From an uncultured Coriobacteriaceae bacterium (GTDB lineage: Bacteria; Actinomycetota; Coriobacteriia; Coriobacteriales; Atopobiaceae): a DNA stretch of 64,000 nt. Both the position numbers and the translations under genes were made by a program. Positions within the stretch are counted from its first letter, which is position 1; the number at the start of each line of letters is the position of its first letter. The DNA lies in assembly GCA_902786015.1 (NCBI GenBank), contig CADAAU010000001.1, forward strand, positions 124,001-188,000. Direction: 5' to 3'. This document shows, piece by piece, positions 8,746-17,445 of this stretch. The notes under the pieces were generated by a model. It saw only the letters and a program-made list of their open reading frames with translations, ran no database searches and was not told where the DNA came from.

Positions 8746-9250
8746 CAGTCCTACCCATGTAGTGCTTCCCGGTACCTATGACCCCATCACATTGGGGCAT
8801 CTTGACGTAATTGTGCGGGCAAAGCGGCTGTTTGGCCGCGTCACGGTCGCTGTTGCTGCATCGAGGTCCAAGCATGGCGTGGGGACGATTTTTTCGCTGG
8901 ACGAACGTGTGGTCATGATTCGAGACGCGCTTATCGAAAAGGGTGTCGAGGGCGTGGACGTCTTGCCGTTCGAGGGCTTGCTGGTGAACTTTTGCAGAGA
9001 GGTGGGGGCCAGTGGCGTGGTTAAGGGTTTGCGTGCCGCGACGGATTTTGAGTACGAGCTTCAACAAGCCGACCTCAACGCCCATCTAGCGCCCGACATC
9101 GAAAGCGTGTTTGTAATGGCGAGCCCGCAGTATGGCTATGTTTCATCGTCCATCGTGCGTGAGCTCGCATCGCTCGATTCGACGGTTGACACCCTTGTCA
9201 CTGCAAACGTTGCCGCATGCCTTGCCGAGCGCTACGGCCACAAGGATTGA
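8738..9250 (+). CDS. coaD: Phosphopantetheine adenylyltransferase (CoA synthesis)
   Basis: 170 residues from ATG 8738, overlapping rsmD by eight bases; the frame is open further upstream but only this start gives the conserved N terminus HVVLPGTYDPITLGH. That motif has the TxGH nucleotidyltransferase signature. VKGLRAATDFEYELQQADLN and SSSIVRELA complete the family signatures. It adds AMP to 4'-phosphopantetheine to give dephospho-CoA. Length matches the family. Confidence 0.96.
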   Translation: MNSSPTHVVLPGTYDPITLGHLDVIVRAKRLFGRVTVAVAASRSKHGVGTIFSLDERVVMIRDALIEKGVEGVDVLPFEGLLVNFCREVGASGVVKGLRAATDFEYELQQADLNAHLAPDIESVFVMASPQYGYVSSSIVRELASLDSTVDTLVTANVAACLAERYGHKD

Positions 9251-9268
9251 GTATCCCATCGGTTGCTT
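9251..9268 (-). repeat. GCGATGGG-type element, inverted half copy
   Basis: GTATCCCATCGGTTGCTT directly after the coaD stop; its complement AAGCAACCGATGGGATAC matches the element at 36069-36083 with two changes. Confidence 0.45.
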
Positions 9269-9409
9269 CAACAGTAACGGGTTCCATCCATTCGTCCGGC
9301 CGCCTACAGCTATCTGTGGGCACATGAGCGCATAATCTGCTACCATAGGCGATACTGTTGGTTAGTTTAGCTAAAGATGCCGCACATGCCATCACGAAAG
9401 GAGTTCCGA

Positions 9410-9907
9410 ATGGAGCCAGGAGAGGAAATTGAAGCCCTGGTCGACGAGCTCGAGCAGATAGTTGCCGACGCAAAGTCACCCTTCGGTGGTGGCGGGCAGC
9501 GAAAGATTGTTGACGCGCAAGACATCTACGAGATTCTTGACGAGATGCGCCGCGTGTTTCCGCGTGAGTTCCAGGACGCGCGTCGCATCATTCGCGAAGA
9601 GGGCGAGATGCTCGATCGCGCACAGAAACAGGCAGATGCCATCATCGCCGATGCTCAGCAGCAAGCGATGGTAATCGCGGGCGATCAGGAAATCGTCCGT
9701 CTTGCCGCCCAGCAGGCCGAGAACATCCGCGACGCCGCTTCTCAATATGAGCGCGACACACGTTACAACGCCGAGGAATATGCAGATACGGTGCTCGCCC
9801 ATCTTGAGGACAACCTGCGTTCTATGACGGGTACGGTGACGCGTGTTCGCCAGACCCTAAACGAGAACTCAGGTTCAAACAACCAGTCCAACTCCGTAAC
9901 CTGGTAG
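9410..9907 (+). CDS. Conserved coiled-coil protein, function unknown
   Basis: 165 residues from ATG 9410, with AAAGGAG at 9397-9403; the upstream in-frame ATGs lack a ribosome site. After EEIEALVDELEQIV comes an almost continuous, highly charged alpha-helix (about 55-145) rich in Ala, Gln, Glu and Arg with heptad spacing (ARRIIREEGEMLDRAQKQAD), then a Ser/Asn tail. No signal peptide or membrane segment. It resembles the DivIVA-like or ATP synthase b-like helical proteins often seen between coaD and the DUF177-rpmF pair in Actinobacteria; that is a resemblance, not an assignment. Confidence 0.75.
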   Translation: MEPGEEIEALVDELEQIVADAKSPFGGGGQRKIVDAQDIYEILDEMRRVFPREFQDARRIIREEGEMLDRAQKQADAIIADAQQQAMVIAGDQEIVRLAAQQAENIRDAASQYERDTRYNAEEYADTVLAHLEDNLRSMTGTVTRVRQTLNENSGSNNQSNSVTW

Positions 9908-9923
9908 GGTTTGAGGTTGCTTC

Positions 9924-10487
9924 ATGGATAACGTTATCATCTCGCTTGACGATCGCCTTGCCGATGCGGGCGACACGCTCAACGTTGCCGCACATCTTGA
10001 CTTGCAATCGTTCGCACTGGGCGAGCGCGAGTTCGTGTTGCCGCAAGGGGCCGACTACGACGTCGTGCTCACAAACGCAGGCGAGGGAATCTTGGCCACG
10101 GGCGTGCTGCGAGCACGTGTGAGCGCAACGTGTGACCGGTGTCTTGACGATACTGAGTTCGATATCGCGGGTGAGGTTGACGAGTACTACCTGTTTAGCG
10201 AGCCCGATCCAGGAGTGATGGAAGAAGACGAGGAAGAGGGTGCCGACTATTCGCTCGTCGGAGCTGACTCCACCATCGACCTCACGGATGCTCTAACATC
10301 AGCCCTCGTTATGGAGCTGCCCTATGTGGTGCTCTGCAAGGATGACTGTGCGGGACTGTGTCCGGTATGTGGAGAAAATCTTAATCGCGTTGATTGCGGA
10401 CATGCAGAGCAATTGGCGCGAGAGGCAGAGGAGGAGCGCATGGCAAACAGCCCGTTTGCCGCGTTGCGCGACCTCAACCTCGAGTGA
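9924..10487 (+). CDS. DUF177/YceD family protein
   Basis: 187 residues. The central ILATGVLRARVSATCDRCL is the YceD hallmark (strand then CxxC), followed by an acidic stretch, MELPYVVLCKDDC and a C-terminal cysteine cluster GLCPVCGENLN. YceD-family genes sit before rpmF across bacteria and plants, and in plants the homologue affects 23S rRNA accumulation; a role in rRNA or ribosome maturation is inferred. Starts 16 bases after the coiled-coil gene. Confidence 0.88.
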   Translation: MDNVIISLDDRLADAGDTLNVAAHLDLQSFALGEREFVLPQGADYDVVLTNAGEGILATGVLRARVSATCDRCLDDTEFDIAGEVDEYYLFSEPDPGVMEEDEEEGADYSLVGADSTIDLTDALTSALVMELPYVVLCKDDCAGLCPVCGENLNRVDCGHAEQLAREAEEERMANSPFAALRDLNLE

Positions 10488-10520
10488 GGCAAGCGATGGG
10501 GAGTATCCCCATCGCTTGCC
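10488..10520. terminator. Perfect 15-bp hairpin after the DUF177 gene
   Basis: GGCAAGCGATGGGGA (10488-10502), loop GTA, TCCCCATCGCTTGCC (10506-10520), starting on the base after the stop codon. No T tract. It is the full-hairpin member of the AAGCGATGGGG element family. Confidence 0.7.
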
Positions 10521-10594
10521 CTGACAGCATGCCACCATGCATTACAGATTGCCTGCTGTAAATCGTGTGCATGCTGTTTCTTGGATGAATCTTG

Positions 10595-10603
10595 TGATAT
10601 AGT
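10595..10603 (+). promoter_or_regulatory. Extended -10 promoter for rpmF
   Basis: TGATATAGT (TG 10595, TATAGT 10598-10603), 72 bases before rpmF; the arrangement copies that of rpmB. Confidence 0.55.
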
Positions 10604-10674
10604 GCGTGTTTACGTGCGTTTGGCAAGACCGCCTGCCGGCTCGGTGGGCGAGCAAGGACAAGAGAGGTCATACG

Positions 10675-10854
10675 ATGGCAGTACCTAAGCAAAAGAAGGG
10701 CCGCGGCGCCACCCATACTCGTCGCTCGGCTAACAGCAAGCTCGCTACTCCGGCCCGTTCCGAGTGTCCGCGTTGCGGTGCCCCCAAGCTCCCGCATCAC
10801 GTGTGCCCAAGCTGTGGCTTCTACAAGGACCGTGAGGTCATCGTTACCGAGTAG
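10675..10854 (+). CDS. rpmF: Large-subunit ribosomal protein bL32
   Basis: 59 residues from ATG 10675 (AGAGAGGT upstream). MAVPKQKKGRGATHTRRS is diagnostic, and CPRCGAPKLPHHVCPSCG supplies four zinc-binding cysteines. The frame is open further upstream to 10606 but that part is not L32. Followed by a clear terminator. Confidence 0.97.
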   Translation: MAVPKQKKGRGATHTRRSANSKLATPARSECPRCGAPKLPHHVCPSCGFYKDREVIVTE

Positions 10855-10875
10855 CATCGTAGCGGCTTACCTAGG

Positions 10876-10909
10876 AGGCCGGCCCTTCTGGGTCGGCCTT
10901 TCTTTGTTT
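10876..10909 (+). terminator. Rho-independent terminator of rpmF
   Basis: AGGCCG...CGGCCT stem with inner GCCC/GGGT pairs, then TTTCTTTGTTT. Confidence 0.85.
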
Positions 10910-10929
10910 GTGGCCGAGAGGAGAGCGTG

Positions 10930-11922
10930 ATGTCACGTATTTGTGTTGACGCAATGGGTGGGGACGAAAGTCCCGAGGTGGTATGTGAGGGCATTGCTCT
11001 GGCGCTGCAAAACGATCCGACACTTACGGTGCTCGTGGCCGGAACAGACGAGGTGGTCACCCCCTTCAGCGAGGCGACCGATCGTGCGGAACCGCTTGTG
11101 GCGTCTGAGGTCATTGGCATGGCCGAGCATCCGGCAGAGGCCGTACGCAAAAAGAAGGACTCGAGCATCGTGCGAGGCTGCGCTGCCGTGCGTGCGAAGG
11201 AGGCCGATGCGTTCTTTTCGGCTGGATCCACCGGAGCTGTGTTTGCAGCAGCGACGATGGGAGTCGGCCGCATACGTGGCATCAAGCGCCCCGCCTTGGC
11301 AACGCCGCTGCCTGGCATCGGCGGCCACAACACCGTCGTGCTGGACTTGGGCGCAAATGCCGACGTGCGTCCGGAGTCCATCGTGCAGTTTGCCCAGATG
11401 GGAGCTGCCTACTCTCGTGCGATTCTAAACGTCGCGAACCCCAAGGTGGGTCTGCTTTGCAATGGTGAGGAAGATACCAAGGGCTCCGAGCTCGCGCTCT
11501 CGTATCACAAGGCACTCGTGGAGGCGGACTGCGGCTTCGTGGGAAACGCCGAGGGCAGCGATCTGTTGCTTGGTGACTTTGACGTTATTGTTACCGATGG
11601 CTTCACGGGCAATGTCGCGCTCAAGACCGTGGAGGGTACGGCTAAGTACATTCTTTCTGCCCTCAAGGAGGCGATTGCGCAATCCACGCGTGCAAAGATT
11701 GGTGCGCTTATGCTCAAGCCCGCGTTGGGTGGCGTCAAAGACAATCTTTCGGGCGATGCGCACGGTGGTGCCGTGCTGCTTGGCCTCAAGGCGCCCGTCT
11801 TCATTGGACACGGTGCCACGAGCGTAAAGGCAGTCGCATCGGGAACAGCTGCTGCTGCCGCCGCCGTTCGCAGCGGGCTTGTGGACAAAATCACCGAGGG
11901 GCTTACCTCGTCGGCGCAATAG
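10930..11922 (+). CDS. plsX: Phosphate acyltransferase PlsX
   Basis: 330 residues. ATG 10930 preferred over the adjacent GTG 10927; GAGAGGAGA lies just upstream. CVDAMGGDESPEVVCEG at the N terminus, GSTGAVFAAAT and DGFTGNVALKTVEGTAK identify PlsX, which turns acyl-ACP into acyl-phosphate for phospholipid synthesis. It opens the plsX-acpP-rnc-smc-ftsY-ffh run. FabD and FabG, often present between plsX and acpP, are absent here. Confidence 0.96.
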   Translation: MSRICVDAMGGDESPEVVCEGIALALQNDPTLTVLVAGTDEVVTPFSEATDRAEPLVASEVIGMAEHPAEAVRKKKDSSIVRGCAAVRAKEADAFFSAGSTGAVFAAATMGVGRIRGIKRPALATPLPGIGGHNTVVLDLGANADVRPESIVQFAQMGAAYSRAILNVANPKVGLLCNGEEDTKGSELALSYHKALVEADCGFVGNAEGSDLLLGDFDVIVTDGFTGNVALKTVEGTAKYILSALKEAIAQSTRAKIGALMLKPALGGVKDNLSGDAHGGAVLLGLKAPVFIGHGATSVKAVASGTAAAAAAVRSGLVDKITEGLTSSAQ

Positions 11923-11980
11923 TACAATCTAGGGGTTCAATTCGCCCACACCTTACGTGGGCCAACCATAAGGAGAAACA

Positions 11981-12217
11981 ATGGATCGCAATGCAATCTT
12001 TGCCAAGGTCAAGGACTTGGTTGTCGAGACACTTGAGTGTGACGAAGCGCGCATTACAGAAGCCACACGTTACGATGAGCTGGGTGCCGACTCGTTTGAC
12101 CTGCTCGAGCTTGTGACGGCCTTCGAGGACGAGTTCGGCATGACCATGGATGACGACGCCCTCCAGCAGATCGAGACCATCGGCGACTCCGTCGATGCGA
12201 TTGTCGCCGCACAGTGA
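11981..12217 (+). CDS. acpP: Acyl carrier protein
   Basis: 78 residues, acidic, with the phosphopantetheine attachment serine in GADSFDLLELV. AAGGAGA precedes ATG 11981. It carries growing acyl chains; the match with plsX upstream is the usual one. The D-S-F-D-L spelling (rather than D-S-L-D) is common in Actinobacteria. Confidence 0.95.
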   Translation: MDRNAIFAKVKDLVVETLECDEARITEATRYDELGADSFDLLELVTAFEDEFGMTMDDDALQQIETIGDSVDAIVAAQ

Positions 12218-13005
12218 AGCTCCACGCACGCGTGCGTGAGGTCGAGAGAATCTGCGATCACGAGTTCACCAACAAGGACTTAGCGATTTCGGCCATCACG
12301 CATCGCTCCGCGGCAGAAGGGCTGCCCGTCAGTGCGTCATATGAGCGTTTGGAGTTTTTGGGAGACTCGGTGCTGGGGTCAATCGTGGCGACCTCGCTCT
12401 TTGAGCAGTTCCCCCGTATGGACGAGGGTGGGCTTACCCGCATAAAGACGGCCCTCATCGCCGGTAAGACGCTGGCCGATGTGGCAGACGGTCTGGGTGT
12501 GGGGCCACTCATACGCTTTGGCGAGTCGGAGCGGGGCACGGGCACCCGAGGCATGCGGAAGGCACTTGAGGACGTCTACGAGGCGCTGGTCGGCGCCCTA
12601 TATGTGGACGCCGGTTCGAGCAAGGCCGTGGAGTTCGTGGAACGTACGCTCATGCCGCGCATGTCTGCCGATTTGGCAAGGAAACCGCTGTCTTATAAGT
12701 CGCAGTTGCAGGAGGTCGCACAGCGCGACCTCCGTACTGGCCCCACGTATAAGCTCGTGTCGGAAGAAGGTCCCGCGCATACGCCCACCTTCACGTCGGT
12801 GGCGCTCGTAAAGGGTCGTCGTGTGGGGCGTGGATCTGGTCACTCAAAGAAGGATTCCGAAAACGCGGCTGCGCTCGATGCACTGAGGAACATGGGATAC
12901 CTACTAGATAACGAGTCAAATACGGTCGATGTGCGTACAAAGGGTGGTGGACCTCAGCAAAAGAGTGGGAAGTCCGCCGCGACGGGGGAGGGTGCATGCA
13001 CCTAA
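12214..13005 (+). CDS. rnc: Ribonuclease III
   Basis: 263 residues starting at GTG 12214, which overlaps the acpP stop (GTGA). The catalytic helix YERLEFLGDSVLG and the second acidic site EDVYEALVGALYVDAG are intact; a double-strand RNA-binding domain follows (about 160-230: SYKSQLQEVAQ ... GSGHSKKDSENAAALDAL). The last 30 residues are a Gly/Lys-rich tail. It processes rRNA precursors and other duplex RNA. It overlaps smc by ten bases. Confidence 0.96.
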   Translation: MKLHARVREVERICDHEFTNKDLAISAITHRSAAEGLPVSASYERLEFLGDSVLGSIVATSLFEQFPRMDEGGLTRIKTALIAGKTLADVADGLGVGPLIRFGESERGTGTRGMRKALEDVYEALVGALYVDAGSSKAVEFVERTLMPRMSADLARKPLSYKSQLQEVAQRDLRTGPTYKLVSEEGPAHTPTFTSVALVKGRRVGRGSGHSKKDSENAAALDALRNMGYLLDNESNTVDVRTKGGGPQQKSGKSAATGEGACT

Positions 13006-16000
13006 AGTCGCTCACCCTGCGGGGCTTCAAGTCGTTTGCCGACAAGACCACCATGTTGTTTGACGAGGGTCTCAACGTGGTGGTGGGTCCCAATGGATCT
13101 GGAAAGTCGAACATATCGGATGCCATCCTCTGGGTCTTGGGCGAGCAGAGCGCAAAGATGCTGCGTGGCCAGGCGATGGAGGATGTTATCTTCTCGGGCT
13201 CCTCGGCACGCAATCCCGTGAGTGTAGCCGAGGTTACGCTCGTGCTCGACAATTCCGACGGCACGCTTCCGGTGGACTACAGCGAAGTGGCCGTTACCCG
13301 GCGAATGTATCGGTCGGGTGAGTCGGAGTATCTTATTAACGGCACCGCAAGTCGTCTGATGGACGTGACAGACATTCTGCACGATTCGGGCTTGGGCCGC
13401 GAGATGCACTCCATCATCAGCCAGGGCAACCTCGACTCGATTCTTTCGAGCCGACCCGAGGATCGCCGAGAGCTCATAGAAGAGGCAGCGGGCATCTCGA
13501 AGCACCGTCGGCGCAAGGCCCGCTCGGAGCGCAAGCTCAAGAGCATGGATGACAACCTCACCCGTGCCAAAGACGTGAGCCGCGAGATCAATCGTCAGCT
13601 CAGGCCTTTGGAGCGCCAAGTGGGCAAAGCACGGCAGGCGCGCGAGATACAGGATCGCCTCCGCGAGTTGAGCCTTTCGCTCGCCGTGGACGACCTGCGC
13701 ACGCTGCAAGAGAGACATAACGCCTTGAGCGCGCGTTCGCGAGAAGCGGAGGCTGCGGCATCGCTGGCAAAGATGCGGCTCGGAGAGCGGACCTCGGAGC
13801 TCGAGCGATATCAGAGCCTCTTGGAGGAGAAGGGCATCTTTGTGGGCGACTTGGGGGCACAGCGCTCCCGTCTTGCCGACCAGCTTGCCCGACTGAGGGC
13901 CGACAAGCGCCTGCTCAAGGAGAAGGGCCGCAACATGCGCGCCCGTATTGCCGACTTGGAATCGGGCATGGCGTCATCTCGACGCGATCGAGAGCAGGCA
14001 CGTGAGGAACTCGAGCGCGTGGAAGGCGATCTTGCCGAGGCGCGTGCGAACTGGGACGAGCTCAAACGCCAAGTGGACGAGCTCGTGCCCGTAGCGCGTG
14101 AGGCGAAGGCGCAACGCAAAGAGCAAGGACGCCAGTTGGCTCAGGCCCAAGCCGACCAACGAGCCGCGCAGCGTATGGCCGACCAAGAGACGCTTGCTCA
14201 CGCAAAACTGCGCGACCAAGTGAGCAATGCCGAAGTGGAGGACAACCTCCTTGCGAACCGTCTCGCGCAGCTCGACGAGCAGGTGAGCACGTGTGAGGAG
14301 CGTCTTTCCGAGCGGAAGCGCCGCCATGACGAGCTCGCTGCTTCGCTCGACGAGATGCGTGCCGCAATCGATACCTCTGCCTCGGAGGAAAGGCGACTCA
14401 AAGACGTGCTGCGTACCGCTCAGGACGAGGTCCGCAAGGCGCGTGGCGAACTTGAGGGTCAGCGTGCGTCGCTTTCTGCGCTCCAGAAGGTGGACGAGCA
14501 GGCGGAACGTACGAGCCCGCTCGTGACGGCGATAATGAACAACAAGTCGGTGTCTGCGCTGGTCGAATGCCGTCTCGCAGACCTCATAGAGGCGCCTGAG
14601 GAGCTCGAAGACGTAATTGAGCATCTATTGGGCGACGACCTGGCCAGCCTTGTGGTCGCTTCCGGATCCGATGCGGAACAGGTCGCCCGTGCCGCGCGCG
14701 AAGTGCGTGGAGCGAGTGGAACTGTGACGCTCGTCAGTCGTTCGGCTCCCGCTTACGACTCACCGTCCGACGCACCTGGCGAATCCCTGCTAGCGCGGGT
14801 TCGCATGGACGAGCGTGCCGAGGGTGTCTTGAGCGCATTGCTAGGAGGCGTGCGCGTGGTGGGATCAACCGCTGACGCGCTGAGGGCACATGACGCGCTG
14901 CCGTCACTCACTTACGTGAGTCGTGACGGTGCTTACGTGCTGCCTGACGGACGTATCGTGGTGGGAGAACGTGCCGGTGCCGAGCGCGGTGCCCTTGAAC
15001 GTAAACGCTCCATACGCTCTCTTCGAGAGTCGCTACCTCCGCTCGAGAATCGCCTCAAGGAGGCAAACGAGCGCGTGTCCACGTGCGAGCGCGACCTCGC
15101 CAACGTGCGTGAGGTTGCGGCGCGTTCGCGTCAGGAACGGGCGCGCATTTCGGGCGAGCTCTCGTCGGTAGATGCCGAGAGCAAGCGGCTGCAGGCTCAG
15201 CTTAAGTCCGCCCAAGGCGAGCATGAGCGCGTGGAGCGCCAGCGCAAGGAGGCGGCGAGCAAGGCCGAGGCTGCGCGCGAGCGTATCGAACGGCATCGGC
15301 GTGCCGCCGAAGAAGCCCAAGCGCGTGCCGAAGAGGCTGCCGTACAGGCCGAGGAGGCTGCCGCACGGCGCAACGAGGCGTCGCGTGCCGAGGACGAGGC
15401 CGAGCGCAAGGTTTCGTCGGCACGTCTCAGACTCGCCACGGTGCAGGAGCGCAAGAACAACCTCATCATGCGATCCGACGAACTTCGTGCTCGCCTTTCT
15501 CGGCTCGAGCGCACGGCGGAGTCTTCCGAGCGTGACGTTCGCGACTTGCGGGCAAAGATTCTGCGGGTAGCCCCGCTTGAGGAACGGTACGAGGCGATTG
15601 AGTCTCGCGTGCTCGAATGGTCGGCGCGCATCGAGGACCGCGCGTCCTTGGCGGAAGCCGACTCGGAGGAGCTCAAGCAGACCATTGGTAATGCTCGCCG
15701 ATCCGTGGACGAGGTTCGCTCTGAGCTGGAGCGATATCAGGAGCGTGCCGGAGAGGTTCGTGTGGAACAGGGCAAGGTGGAAGTGCAGGTCGAGGCGGCC
15801 GTGGCCTCCCTTGAGGAGATGGGTGCTAATCTCGCTGAGGCCCTGCAGCTGCCTGCGCCCGAGGACCGCGAGGCATACGAGGCTGAGGTGGCGGATCTAA
15901 AGCGACGCCTTTCTGCCCTAGGCCCGGTCAACGAGGTCGCGATGGACGAGTACGCGCGCCTCAAACAGCGCAGCGACTACATCACGGAACAGGTTGCCGA

Positions 16001-16535
16001 CTTGGAAACTGCGCGCAAGTCCCTTGCAAAGATCACGGCTGCCATCGAGCGCCGAATGCGCCGACAGCTGTTGGTAATCTTTGACCAGGTGAATGCGAAC
16101 TTCTCCGAAGTCTTTGCGCTGCTGTTTCCTGGCGGAAAGGCATATTTGGAGATGACCGATCCCGACCACGTGTTTGACACGGGCATCGAGATCGTGGCCC
16201 AGCCGCGTGGCAAGAAGCTGCAAAAGATGATGCTCATGAGCGGCGGCGAGAAGAGCCTTACGGCGCTAGCGCTGCTCTTTGCGGTTTACCGCACGCGCAC
16301 CGTGCCATTCTACGTGTTCGACGAGGTCGAGGCGGCCTTGGATGACTCGAATCTTGGAAAGCTTCTCGATGCGATGGAAGAGCTGCGCAAATCGACGCAA
16401 CTTATCGTAATATCGCATCAACGCAGAACGATGGAACAGGCGGACGTGCTGTATGGCGTGTCCATGCAGGCCGATGGCGTGAGTCACGTTGTTTCTCAGC
16501 GCCTCGACCAATCGGGAAGGGTGGTGGATGCCTAA
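12996..16535 (+). CDS. smc: Chromosome condensation ATPase SMC
   Basis: 1179 residues, full family length. Walker A GPNGSGKSNISDAI at about 33-46, two long Arg/Glu/Ala-rich coiled coils, a hinge at about 505-660, and C-terminal signature LMSGGEKSLTALAL (about 1078) with Walker B FYVFDEVEAALDD. It loops and condenses chromosomes with ScpA/ScpB, which are not in the window. It is transcribed with rnc and ftsY; all three overlap. Confidence 0.97.
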   Translation: MHLKSLTLRGFKSFADKTTMLFDEGLNVVVGPNGSGKSNISDAILWVLGEQSAKMLRGQAMEDVIFSGSSARNPVSVAEVTLVLDNSDGTLPVDYSEVAVTRRMYRSGESEYLINGTASRLMDVTDILHDSGLGREMHSIISQGNLDSILSSRPEDRRELIEEAAGISKHRRRKARSERKLKSMDDNLTRAKDVSREINRQLRPLERQVGKARQAREIQDRLRELSLSLAVDDLRTLQERHNALSARSREAEAAASLAKMRLGERTSELERYQSLLEEKGIFVGDLGAQRSRLADQLARLRADKRLLKEKGRNMRARIADLESGMASSRRDREQAREELERVEGDLAEARANWDELKRQVDELVPVAREAKAQRKEQGRQLAQAQADQRAAQRMADQETLAHAKLRDQVSNAEVEDNLLANRLAQLDEQVSTCEERLSERKRRHDELAASLDEMRAAIDTSASEERRLKDVLRTAQDEVRKARGELEGQRASLSALQKVDEQAERTSPLVTAIMNNKSVSALVECRLADLIEAPEELEDVIEHLLGDDLASLVVASGSDAEQVARAAREVRGASGTVTLVSRSAPAYDSPSDAPGESLLARVRMDERAEGVLSALLGGVRVVGSTADALRAHDALPSLTYVSRDGAYVLPDGRIVVGERAGAERGALERKRSIRSLRESLPPLENRLKEANERVSTCERDLANVREVAARSRQERARISGELSSVDAESKRLQAQLKSAQGEHERVERQRKEAASKAEAARERIERHRRAAEEAQARAEEAAVQAEEAAARRNEASRAEDEAERKVSSARLRLATVQERKNNLIMRSDELRARLSRLERTAESSERDVRDLRAKILRVAPLEERYEAIESRVLEWSARIEDRASLAEADSEELKQTIGNARRSVDEVRSELERYQERAGEVRVEQGKVEVQVEAAVASLEEMGANLAEALQLPAPEDREAYEAEVADLKRRLSALGPVNEVAMDEYARLKQRSDYITEQVADLETARKSLAKITAAIERRMRRQLLVIFDQVNANFSEVFALLFPGGKAYLEMTDPDHVFDTGIEIVAQPRGKKLQKMMLMSGGEKSLTALALLFAVYRTRTVPFYVFDEVEAALDDSNLGKLLDAMEELRKSTQLIVISHQRRTMEQADVLYGVSMQADGVSHVVSQRLDQSGRVVDA

Positions 16536-17442
16536 AATGGCTCTTTTCGACCGACTCAAGGACGGGCTCTCTCGTTCCAGACAGACGATGAACGAGATCT
16601 TCTACCTCGGCGGCGAGGTGGACGATCAGTTTTGGGAGGACCTCGAGGATACCCTCGTCATGGGCGACATGGGTGCCGAGGTGGCGTTTCAGGTGGCCGA
16701 CGACCTACGTGAGCAGGCCGCGCGTGAGGGTCTTACGCGGGCCGACCAGATTCGCGATGCGTTGGCAACGCGCATTGCCGCCGAGTTCACACCCAAGACG
16801 TGGGACCCATTCGTGTACCTGCCTTCGTGCGTACTTTTTGTGGGCATCAACGGAGCGGGAAAGACGACGACGGTGGGCAAGCTTGCCAATGTAGCGCACA
16901 ACCAGGGCGTGAAATGCCTCATCGGCGGGGCAGACACGTTCCGTGCGGCAGCTATCGAGCAGCTCGACGTGTGGGCCGAGCGCGCAGGTATCGAGATGGT
17001 GACGCGTGAGCGCGGTGCCGATCCGGCGAGCGTATGCTTCGAGGTGCTTGAGCGTGGCGAGCAGATTGGTGCTCAGCTCACGCTTATCGATACGGCCGGA
17101 CGTCTGCATACTTCGGCTGACCTCATGAGCGAACTGGGAAAGGTGGTGCGTGTCACGCGCAAGCGTGCCTCATGCAAGGTGTTCGTCGTGCTTGTGATAG
17201 ATGCGACCACCGGGCAGAATGGCCTTTCTCAGGCCAAGGAGTTCAACGACGCACTCGACTTGGACGGCCTAATTATCACCAAACTCGACGGTACCGCAAA
17301 GGGCGGCATCGCCGTGGCCATCTCGCATGACCTCAAACTTCCCATCCTGCGCATCGGCGTGGGTGAGAGCATCGAGGACCTGCAACAGTTCAATGCCAAG
17401 GACTTTGCCCGCGCGCTCGTGGGCGCATCGGAAGGGGTGTAA
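16528..17442 (+). CDS. ftsY: Signal recognition particle receptor FtsY
   Basis: 304 residues from ATG 16528 (AAGGG at 16517-16521), overlapping smc by eight bases; ATG 16537 is possible. N domain then GTPase: GINGAGKTTTVGKLA (about 106), DTAGRLHTS (about 188), TKLDGTAKGG (about 251). The acidic N-terminal A domain of Gram-negative FtsY is absent, as usual in Gram-positives. It docks SRP-ribosome complexes at the membrane; its partner Ffh is the next gene. Confidence 0.96.
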   Translation: MPKMALFDRLKDGLSRSRQTMNEIFYLGGEVDDQFWEDLEDTLVMGDMGAEVAFQVADDLREQAAREGLTRADQIRDALATRIAAEFTPKTWDPFVYLPSCVLFVGINGAGKTTTVGKLANVAHNQGVKCLIGGADTFRAAAIEQLDVWAERAGIEMVTRERGADPASVCFEVLERGEQIGAQLTLIDTAGRLHTSADLMSELGKVVRVTRKRASCKVFVVLVIDATTGQNGLSQAKEFNDALDLDGLIITKLDGTAKGGIAVAISHDLKLPILRIGVGESIEDLQQFNAKDFARALVGASEGV

Positions 17443-17445
17443 TCG

